Shown piece by piece: positions 1-6,636 of a DNA stretch of 64,000 nt. The DNA comes from Thiobacillus denitrificans DSM 12475 (GTDB taxonomy: Bacteria; Pseudomonadota; Gammaproteobacteria; Burkholderiales; Thiobacillaceae): positions 1 through 64,000 of the forward strand of contig NZ_AQWL01000004.1 of NCBI RefSeq assembly GCF_000376425.1. Direction: 5' to 3'. The notes under the pieces were generated by a model. It worked only from the letters and a program-made list of their open reading frames with translations, was not told where the DNA came from and did not search any database. Positions within the stretch are counted from its first letter, which is position 1; the number at the start of each line of letters is the position of its first letter. A program made the translations under genes and the position numbers.

Positions 1-285
1 GAGGCACCGAGATGGCCGGACACAAGCGCTTTACGTTGGCGACGGACATACAGGTCTATTTCTGTGACCCTCGGAGTCCTTGGCAGCGTGGAACCAATGA
101 AAATACGAATGGGCTACTGCGACAGTATTTCCCCAAGGGAACCGATATTTCGACCTACTCGCAAGCCAAGCTCAATGCCATCGCGAGGAAATTGAATGAG
201 CGCCCTAGGAAAACACTAAACTACGCAACACCCGCCGAACGATTTCACCAATCCGTTGCGTCGATCGGTTGAATCCGCCAGTCCA
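1..285 (+). mobile_element. IS30-family element, right-hand end only
   Basis: The window opens inside an IS30-type transposase gene whose stop codon is followed within a few bases by sequence typical of an IS30 right end. The left part lies outside the window, so whether the element is complete is unknown. The exact right boundary was not determined because the left inverted repeat cannot be compared; 285 is an estimate. Confidence 0.5.
3..272 (+). CDS. IS30-family transposase, C-terminal fragment
   Basis: This is the last ~89 residues of a DDE transposase; the reading frame is already open at the window edge. Visible family features are NGTE near the start (around the second catalytic Asp), the segment [12 protein letters not shown] that carries the catalytic Glu, then RQYFPKGTD and the closing [11 protein letters not shown]...PAERF typical of IS30. 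The enzyme would cut and join the ends of its own element. It sits about 180 bp from the 3' end of the glycan cassette on the opposite strand, which supports an accessory origin for that cassette. The 5' part cannot be judged here. Confidence 0.85.
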   Translation, partial: GTEMAGHKRFTLATDIQVYFCDPRSPWQRGTNENTNGLLRQYFPKGTDISTYSQAKLNAIARKLNERPRKTLNYATPAERFHQSVASIG

Positions 286-289
286 GAGC

Positions 290-300
290 GGACGTATTCG
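290..300 (+). repeat. 11-bp direct repeat, copy 1 (GGACGTATTCG)
   Basis: The same 11 bases recur at 5588-5598, so the two copies bracket the three-gene glycan cassette. An exact match this long between two short gaps is unlikely by chance, but similar GGAC-rich motifs are common in non-coding debris, so an attachment-site role is only a suggestion. Confidence 0.3.
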
Positions 301-449
301 CCTTGCCCGGCGTAGACCGAGGAGGCGATGGTGGGCCGACTAGTCTCGACCGGCTCGTCGTAGGCCATTGCCGTCATTCCGTTCCTTAGGCCTAAGCGGC
401 GGGATCGGAATGGAAAGCGGCCCCTGATGACTGCGAAATCTGGGGCGAT

Positions 450-2072
450 TCAATCCTTTGCCTGGGGTCGCTTGTTGTCACGAAGGTACTTCTGGTACCT
501 CGTTGACGATTTCAGCATGTAGATACGTCCCTCGACCACAAACCCGTCAAGTTTATGCTGCAACGTGTAAGCTGAAAGATCGGACATCTTGTTGATGAAG
601 CCCTTGTTCTTGAAATTCAGAGATGTATTGCATAAGACGCCATAGCCCGTTAGCGCCTTGAACGCAGCCAGCAACTCGAACATCGGGCGGTTGGTCAGAG
701 CGGACACCGTTTGAATGCGCGCAGTCTGGTTTACATGGGTTACCGCTGCCAGCGCATCCGTGGAGGCCCGATGGGTGTAAAGCATGAACGGGCTTGGGTG
801 ATTGCATCCAAACCACTTTCCCGCGTCATCCTCCAAGCAGACGGGAGCGATCGGACGGAACTGCTCTCGCTGTTTGATGACGTTCAGCCGCTTTCTGGTG
901 CTGGCTTTAAAAGGCGCGGCCAAGATGGAGCGGTTACCAAGAGCGCGCGGTCCAATCTCGTACCGGCCATTTGTCCACCCCATGATCAAATCACTGGCCA
1001 ACATGTCGGCGACGGTTGAAATGTTCGGTTCCCACTCGTCGAAGTGAGCGGCATCGACACCTTCGTCGGACAAGAAATGCAGTCCGGAATAGACATCCCA
1101 CGTGACCTTGGGATTGCCGGTGAAATGGAACTGCGCGTCGATGGCTGTACCAATCGCTGACCCCGAATCGTTCGCGACGGGAGGGACGAACACGTCGCAA
1201 AAGAATCCTGACTCTTTCCACTTCGTGTTCCAGTCGCAATTGAGGCCACATCCTCCCGCTACCAACAATGGCACGCCCCGTTTCAGATTTTCCGTAGCAA
1301 ACCGCTGAAACCGGTCGAACAGACGGTCGCTGAAGATACCCGCGAAGTTGCGGAATTCCGGATCTTCCAGCCCCACGTTGTAGTGCCGCAACTCTTTCAG
1401 GGCTTCACACTGGCTGGGCGTGAGGTGCTGACAATCCTGCAGTAAGAAGGAAATTATTCTCTCTTCCTCTTCCGACGGCTCGCTTCTCTTCGAAAACGAA
1501 GCGAGCGCCATCAATTTTCCTGCATCAGAAAACCGGGAGAATTCGGCGGTGCTTTTGTCGAAAGTTGGATCTGCCAATGCGTAGAGCATTGCGTATCGAT
1601 GGCCAGGCTCTGGCATGACGTCGCCGACCTTCGTCACATTCAACTCTGCATCGATCTCGTAAAACGCTCCGATGACTCCCTCCCAAAGCAGCACGTAACA
1701 GGGAGTTCCCTTCGGCAAGTTGGACATTCCAAAGGCGCATAGGATGTGCGAGCGTTCGTGGGACGATGAAAAGAAGTCGACACTCTTGCCCAACAAGCGC
1801 TTCTTGCTGGTAACTACTTGGTCGCGAAGGCTGCCACGGTAGTCAGCAAAGGCCTCTTGCCCGAGTGGGGAGTCGCCGGGCCACCAACCTCCTCTGCACA
1901 GCACGTCGGGAACGGCCTGAAGTTCGGCGAGTGCGTCGAATGTATCGGGAACAGATAGCGATGAATGCCGGTACTTCGAATTCTTCTCAGCCTCGATGGA
2001 AAACACCAAGCGACCGTCCTCAACATACGTAAATGCGCCGTCGTGGCCAGGGTTATACGAGAGTATCTTCAT
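450..2072 (-). CDS. Carbamoyltransferase, NodU/CmcH family
   Basis: This protein of about 540 residues would transfer a carbamoyl group from carbamoyl phosphate, through an adenylate, to a hydroxyl on a sugar or natural product in the cytoplasm. The N-terminus (MKILSYNPGHDGA) is the family start; a longer frame exists, but the ATG at 2072 matches the family and follows a purine-rich stretch. Further signatures are HERSH near residues 105-109 (HxxxH-type metal site), GGCGLNCDWN near 273-282 and GPRALGNRSI near 374-383. It is the last gene of a minus-strand cassette and overlaps the upstream fusion gene by 20 bp. With glycosyltransferases and a sulfotransferase-like domain next to it, a glycan is the likely acceptor, but its identity is unknown. 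Confidence 0.85.
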   Translation of the reverse strand: MKILSYNPGHDGAFTYVEDGRLVFSIEAEKNSKYRHSSLSVPDTFDALAELQAVPDVLCRGGWWPGDSPLGQEAFADYRGSLRDQVVTSKKRLLGKSVDFFSSSHERSHILCAFGMSNLPKGTPCYVLLWEGVIGAFYEIDAELNVTKVGDVMPEPGHRYAMLYALADPTFDKSTAEFSRFSDAGKLMALASFSKRSEPSEEEERIISFLLQDCQHLTPSQCEALKELRHYNVGLEDPEFRNFAGIFSDRLFDRFQRFATENLKRGVPLLVAGGCGLNCDWNTKWKESGFFCDVFVPPVANDSGSAIGTAIDAQFHFTGNPKVTWDVYSGLHFLSDEGVDAAHFDEWEPNISTVADMLASDLIMGWTNGRYEIGPRALGNRSILAAPFKASTRKRLNVIKQREQFRPIAPVCLEDDAGKWFGCNHPSPFMLYTHRASTDALAAVTHVNQTARIQTVSALTNRPMFELLAAFKALTGYGVLCNTSLNFKNKGFINKMSDLSAYTLQHKLDGFVVEGRIYMLKSSTRYQKYLRDNKRPQAKD

Positions 2073-4296
2073 GTTGCTGTTCCACTGGTAACTGGGCCGT
2101 CCGAGGCGGGATGAACTCATCTTGGCGCTCAGGCAACGATGGGCTGTACGCTCTTACGCGAATCGATTGCACGTGGGTCATGGCCGGAAGCCGGCGGGTG
2201 TTAAGTCGTCCCGCGAGCTGACTGGATCGAGAGGGCCAAGTGTTGATATGTAGTTTCATCGGCAAGTGTGGAATCGGAGTTGGATCCCAAAGCACACGCC
2301 GATGAACAAGCTGATCATCCACCAACCATCGGATCTCGCACGGGGACCATTCGATGGTATACCGATGCATACCCTTCGAGGCGTCGAAGCCCAACTCGAT
2401 GTGGCTTGGGGCACCTCTGTAGCCGTAGTCGAACTGAGCACCTTCATTACCTGGGTTGTAGAAGACGTTGACAAGGAGACGATCTGGCATGTTGCCGGCA
2501 ATCTCGATGTCAATTTCTTGGTGCGGTGAATTACGGTGAAGAAAAAAACCAGTGATCACCCCCGGCACGTTAGACGCTTGGAAAGTAGATTCGAACCTCC
2601 CGAAAAGGTACTGGGCATGACTGCTCAGGGCGCCTGCGCTGTATTGCCGAACGCCTAGCTCTTCTCGACGTACGTGAAACATTGTGCCCCCGGCACCGTG
2701 GAATTCAACGTTCAGCGGACGAAAAAGCGCCAAATTGCCGGTGAAGGTATCGGTCCTTGCAGACCAGCGCAGCGGGTCGAGATGCTCTAGGCGATCATCG
2801 ACATCGATCCACTTTCCTTCGTTCTTATGGACCGTGGGTACAACATGAATACCTAACCAGCCGCGGTGATCAGACTCAACGACCCAGGGGGATCGATCCC
2901 GCTCAGGTGTAGCGCGCTTGCGAGCAAGATCAGTCTTTAGACCGACTTCAAGGGTGTGCCGTTGCCCTAGGTCCTCCAACTTTGGGAACGAGCACGAAGG
3001 TGGCGGACACTTGAGGTGCTCGCAGAGGATCCTCCAAGCATGCACGTCGCCCGAATCAAGCACGACGACGTCCGAGCCTTCGAGGTCGGTTGGAACGCTC
3101 CAAGCGGTTTGAGTAACGGCTTCGCTTGGAGGGAGGGTCACGATGAACTTAGCTTGAGGATAGACGCGTCGAAGGTCCCCGACCATCAATTCCAGACATC
3201 CCACGTTGACGTACGCATTGAAGACCCGGTCGACACTGCCCTCACGAAGCCGCGTCAACTCCAGCAATGGCAGCTCATTCAGATCGCTGCAGCATCGGTA
3301 CCCAAGCATCGACAACGCCATCGCGAGGGAAGACTGGCCTGAGTTGGCAGGCCCAAATGCAAAAACAGGCAGCTGAGTCGGACGAATGTTAAACAGAGCA
3401 GCACCCTCGCTATTGATCGCGCCGATCGTGGAGAGGGTGGGAAGAATCGAGTACAAATTGCTGGAGGGGGCGTCTCTTCTTTGACGAACAAGGGAGCGCC
3501 TCGTTGCTCGCACGTTCAGCACGCTGAACTGATGGTTGATCCAAAGATCGACCGGGCCGCGACAAGGTAGTAAACGAAGAAGCTTTTCTGCGCCTTTTCG
3601 GGAGAGTATGTACCCGGACAAAAACCACAGTCCGCGCACTGGTCGGAACACATTGCTCGACACGAACGTTTTGGGGGCACCATGCGTCACTTCCATGTAC
3701 GACACATAGAGGATGTCGAAGCCTTCGTGCTTTCGTCCTTCGATCGCAATATCCTTCCAAGCTTGGTCCACATGACGGGCAAAACGGGGATGAAACCACA
3801 CGTCGTCTTCAAGGATAAGAGCATTTTCTTGCTCTCCCTGCGCAACTCGCCTCCAAACCTGAATGTGTGATTTGGCAACCGCCACCTCAGCCCTACTCAT
3901 TTGGATAGGTGCTTCAAGCTCGTACCGCGTCGGTAGTGTCTGTGGTTGAGGCTCGACAAAAAGTTGATCTGCCAACGTGTAATAGGGATCGACTTCTGCG
4001 TCTTTGGCGGGATCTTGTGAAAAACATCTTGCATCCACCGCTGCATGCCGTTCCGTGAGGTTGAGAAGCTCAGTGCCGAACGCATCCCGTATGCGTCCAA
4101 GCTCCTGTTTGACGCGGGACCATCGAGTTGGCTCGCGGTCAAGGTTGATTACGTAGATTTTTTCAATCGCCTGACCGTTCAATGTTCGTTGAGCGCCGAA
4201 TGCTTTCGAAGTCTGCACCGGAAGCATCTTGCGAAGGCCGTGCCATAGGTGAAAAGCCAGACGGAGGGCAGCTACGGGGGGGCGTGCCGGATTCAC
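2053..4296 (-). CDS. GT25 glycosyltransferase / sulfotransferase-like / GH16 fusion protein
   Basis: A 747-residue protein with three recognisable parts. Residues ~45-280 look like a GT25 (LPS-type) glycosyltransferase: KIYVINLDREPTRW, then LEDD at 162-165. Residues ~308-450 look like a sulfotransferase: P-loop FGPANSGQSSL at 314-324, YPQAKFIVTL at 379-388, and WRILCEHL...PSCSFPKLED near the end. Residues ~500-715 resemble a GH16 concanavalin-like fold, with the catalytic-type motif EIDIE at 594-598 followed by YTIEW and LVDDQLV. No signal peptide or clear membrane segment is seen. The start is GTG, overlapping the upstream stop as GTGA; an ATG at codon 24 is an alternative. The domain calls rest on motifs only; the middle domain is the least certain. 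Confidence 0.75.
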   Translation of the reverse strand: MNPARPPVAALRLAFHLWHGLRKMLPVQTSKAFGAQRTLNGQAIEKIYVINLDREPTRWSRVKQELGRIRDAFGTELLNLTERHAAVDARCFSQDPAKDAEVDPYYTLADQLFVEPQPQTLPTRYELEAPIQMSRAEVAVAKSHIQVWRRVAQGEQENALILEDDVWFHPRFARHVDQAWKDIAIEGRKHEGFDILYVSYMEVTHGAPKTFVSSNVFRPVRGLWFLSGYILSRKGAEKLLRLLPCRGPVDLWINHQFSVLNVRATRRSLVRQRRDAPSSNLYSILPTLSTIGAINSEGAALFNIRPTQLPVFAFGPANSGQSSLAMALSMLGYRCCSDLNELPLLELTRLREGSVDRVFNAYVNVGCLELMVGDLRRVYPQAKFIVTLPPSEAVTQTAWSVPTDLEGSDVVVLDSGDVHAWRILCEHLKCPPPSCSFPKLEDLGQRHTLEVGLKTDLARKRATPERDRSPWVVESDHRGWLGIHVVPTVHKNEGKWIDVDDRLEHLDPLRWSARTDTFTGNLALFRPLNVEFHGAGGTMFHVRREELGVRQYSAGALSSHAQYLFGRFESTFQASNVPGVITGFFLHRNSPHQEIDIEIAGNMPDRLLVNVFYNPGNEGAQFDYGYRGAPSHIELGFDASKGMHRYTIEWSPCEIRWLVDDQLVHRRVLWDPTPIPHLPMKLHINTWPSRSSQLAGRLNTRRLPAMTHVQSIRVRAYSPSLPERQDEFIPPRTAQLPVEQQHEDTLV

Positions 4297-5168
4297 TGCG
4301 CGTCCGAAAGCGAAGATGCACGGTACGCCTGCTGATTGGACAGCCTCCAGTTCCTCGAGTCGTTGCGGTAGCTAAGTGGCCACTGGCTAATGGATGTCAG
4401 TTCCCAATCGTGCGCAACCATCATCGCGTTAGGCGAGCATCCTTCGTTAAGCACTTCGAACACTGACCGGGTGAGGTTGCCAGGACCGGTCGTAGCCTGG
4501 ACCTCGGGCAACCCGCTCGCTAAATCCGCCTCAAGGGACAAGGTAGCGTTCAACAACGCTCTTTCAACGATGGGGTGATGGCGCGACGCGATCAGAGGCG
4601 TGGTGTTGAAATAGAAAATCCACCCCGGCTGGTTGGCTCCCGGCTCAGTAAAGATTGACGGTGCCACCATTTGAGACGTTGCAATGTCGTAGCAGAACGG
4701 CTGAAGCTTCAGTCGTCCATCCAGGAATAGTTGGTCGATCGGCGTGCCGTGGTAGACATCATCGGCATCGATGTAGAAACCTCCTTCTACGAGCACGTAC
4801 GAGTAACGAAAGTAGTCCGACATCATTGAAGGGTGGTAGCACCTGTTAAAGGCTCTCTCATGGCGAGCACCTAAGCGGTTTCGGATGAACGTTCTTGCAG
4901 AGCTCTCGTCGAACACCTCTAACTCAAACCCGATCCTTTCGAGTTGTTTCCACGAGTCCATGCAGGCTTTGACGTCTTCAGGCAATCGCTGCAGATTGTT
5001 CCAGAACTGCACGATGCGCTTTGGAGTCGGGCTCGCCCACGTCGTCGAGGCGAACGTTAAGACATCACGGCGCTGCACCATGTCACGTACGAAGTTAGAG
5101 CGCGCACGTTCGGTAGGCCCCAGTGGATCGGCTTTGACAGCTTGGTTCATATCTCTTGCTTCGCCCAT
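4293..5168 (-). CDS. GT32-type glycosyltransferase (DXD sugar transferase)
   Basis: A 291-residue cytosolic glycosyltransferase of the DXD sugar-binding (OCH1-like, GT32) group. The fold is shown by RIVQFWNNL at 51-59, the SDYFRYSYVLVEGGFYIDADD segment split around residues 117-137, and the metal/nucleotide-sugar DADD at 134-137. It would transfer a sugar from a nucleotide donor onto a growing surface glycan; donor and acceptor cannot be told. It is the first gene of the cassette and is coupled by a 4-base overlap to the fusion gene. ATG at 5168 is used; an ATG seven codons in is possible. The region upstream is free of genes, so the cassette promoter probably lies in 5169-5300, though no clear boxes are seen. 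Confidence 0.8.
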   Translation of the reverse strand: MGEARDMNQAVKADPLGPTERARSNFVRDMVQRRDVLTFASTTWASPTPKRIVQFWNNLQRLPEDVKACMDSWKQLERIGFELEVFDESSARTFIRNRLGARHERAFNRCYHPSMMSDYFRYSYVLVEGGFYIDADDVYHGTPIDQLFLDGRLKLQPFCYDIATSQMVAPSIFTEPGANQPGWIFYFNTTPLIASRHHPIVERALLNATLSLEADLASGLPEVQATTGPGNLTRSVFEVLNEGCSPNAMMVAHDWELTSISQWPLSYRNDSRNWRLSNQQAYRASSLSDAQ

Positions 5169-5746
5169 TATTACGTTTGTCCCTATGACATAGTGTTGGC
5201 AATTATGGGGGCCTTGGATGAGTTACTACAAACTGCGCGCGCTCTGCGGGGCAGCTGACATGCCTGATTGAGCTGCTCGTTGCGTAGCAGGAGGCGGTAG
5301 ACCTAGTCGCGCGCATACAGAATGGCTGGCCGCCGGGGCAACTGACCGAGCAACGTTCTACGATGGCGGGGCTGAAGGGGGGGTGGACTATCCGGCTTAT
5401 TTTGTTCAGCTAAGGTGACGGGGTGTTCTCCATGCTCCATTTTCGCCGTGGCCTCGTCGGGTCAAAGCCAGACTGAAGTCTTCATTAACCGCAGAACGAT
5501 CACCAGCACTGGCTGCCGACCGGCCGCAACGGGGGCACAGCCCACTGCCTGAACGGTTCTGCTGAACGTCTCTAATCAGCCTATAGGGGACGTATTCGGT
5601 TGCAGTCTTGAGCGGCCGCTCAGGCCGAACAAGAGACAGGCGTACCTCTCAGCTTGAGCTTCTGCTCCTGGCCGGCACCAGCCCGACAACCTGATGCCAG
5701 AAAGCGGCCACCCCGCCGAAAACGGTGTGGCCGCAGAAGAGTATCG
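5169..5746. other. Gene-free stretch between glycan cassette and recombinase
   Basis: About 580 bp without a credible gene in any frame; the short ORFs have no recognisable protein features. It must contain the promoter of the minus-strand cassette and the end of the recombinase gene. It includes one copy of an 11-bp repeat (5588-5598). The texture looks like decayed mobile-element debris, but no family was identified. Confidence 0.5.
5588..5598 (+). repeat. 11-bp direct repeat, copy 2 (GGACGTATTCG)
   Basis: Second copy of the repeat at 290-300, same orientation. TTGC follows shortly after both copies with one base of spacing difference. Confidence 0.3.
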
Positions 5747-6364
5747 CTAGATTTCCGTCTGCTCGGAAATCTCCAAAGCGTCGTCCACCTCGATGCCGAG
5801 GTAGTGGACCGTGCTTTCCAGTTTGGTGTGACCAAGCAGGAGCTGAACGGCCCGAAGATTCTTCGTCCGTTTGTAGATCAGCGTGGCCTTGGTGCGACGC
5901 ATCGAATGCGTCCCATATGCCGATGAATCCAGCCCAACAGCGTGGACCCAATGATGCACGAGGCGCGCATATTGGCGAGTCGACACGTGCGGTGACCTGC
6001 TGACCCGGCTTGGAAACAGATACTGGTCGGTGGTATGCAACTGAGCCTTTTCGATCCAGGCTGCCACAGCGATTCTCGTTGGCTCCGTCAATTCAAATTG
6101 GACGGGACGCTGCGTCTTCCGCTGGATGACCATGGCACGAGAGAGGATCTGGTGCCCGTTGGTCACGTCACGCACGTGCAGATTGACGAGATCGCAGCCG
6201 CGCAGTTTGCTGTCGATCGCCAAGTTGAACATGGCAAGGTCACGGACGGCATGTCTGTTCTGTAGGTGTATACGGATGGCCCAGATGTCCTTGGGCTTCA
6301 GCGGCGGCTTCTGGCCAACAAGCTTGCCCTTGTTCCATGCTTGCCGTTGTGGGATGTTTTCCAT
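5747..6364 (-). CDS. Small tyrosine recombinase, FimB/FimE-sized
   Basis: A 205-residue tyrosine site-specific recombinase made almost only of a catalytic domain. All six expected residues are visible: Arg55 in SKLRG, Lys83 in QRKT, His153 and Arg156 in HSMRR, His179 in LLGHT and the nucleophile Tyr188 in VHYLG. The usual N-terminal core-binding domain is missing; only ~25 residues precede the catalytic fold, the size of FimB/FimE inverters rather than phage integrases (300-400 residues). The ATG at 6364 follows a strong AAGGAG site, so the gene looks intact, not truncated. It ends close to the accessory glycan cassette and may have moved with it. No partner recombinase and no convincing invertible segment were found nearby. 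Confidence 0.85.
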   Translation of the reverse strand: MENIPQRQAWNKGKLVGQKPPLKPKDIWAIRIHLQNRHAVRDLAMFNLAIDSKLRGCDLVNLHVRDVTNGHQILSRAMVIQRKTQRPVQFELTEPTRIAVAAWIEKAQLHTTDQYLFPSRVSRSPHVSTRQYARLVHHWVHAVGLDSSAYGTHSMRRTKATLIYKRTKNLRAVQLLLGHTKLESTVHYLGIEVDDALEISEQTEI

Positions 6365-6457
6365 GACAGACTCCTTGGTTGTTGAAGGGAATCTGTTTGA
6401 AGATCACGGAAGCGAAGTCCGCTATCTGGTGGGGTTTTCTTCGCGCACTATCGGCCA

Positions 6458-6469
6458 AAAAGGGACATT
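6458..6469 (+). repeat. 12-bp direct repeat AAAAGGGACATT, copy 1
   Basis: Identical 12-base copies occur here and at 6504-6515, 46 bp apart, upstream of the recombinase gene. They could be recombinase or transposase binding sites at an element end, or leftover insertion-sequence terminal repeats; which one is not decidable from one window. Confidence 0.5.
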
Positions 6470-6503
6470 GGCCTAGTTCATCTAGGGACCTGCTTACCCT
6501 CCC

Positions 6504-6515
6504 AAAAGGGACATT
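6504..6515 (+). repeat. 12-bp direct repeat AAAAGGGACATT, copy 2
   Basis: Second identical copy, 46 bp downstream of the first and just before an AT-rich stretch that leads to the EAL gene. Confidence 0.5.
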
Positions 6516-6590
6516 CACCCTGTCCATATTATTGGAGGTTATTATAGAGACGCAGGAAATCGATAACGATTAAAAATCAGGAGGATAGGA

Positions 6591-6622
6591 GTCCATAATG
6601 GGCGCCCTGAATAATTATGGAC
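6591..6622. promoter_or_regulatory. Perfect 9-bp inverted repeat in the leader of the EAL gene
   Basis: GTCCATAAT at 6591-6599 is mirrored by ATTATGGAC at 6614-6622, with 14 bp between the arms. A related GTCCATA sits at 6522. The right arm ends 15 bp before the TTG start of the phosphodiesterase gene and overlaps no gene. It could be an operator for a dimeric regulator or an RNA hairpin near the ribosome-binding site (purine-rich, 6626-6634). The role is inferred from position and symmetry only. Confidence 0.45.
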
Positions 6623-6636
6623 GTTAGGGGGGAGGC

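Noticed and set aside
5620-5951. Short overlapping frames downstream of the recombinase gene
   Set aside because: They overlap the recombinase C-terminus in antisense or shifted frames and have no family features.
6591-6622. Inverted repeat as an invertible promoter switch for the FimB-like recombinase
   Set aside because: Only 14 bp lie between the arms, too short to invert; kept as an operator or hairpin instead.
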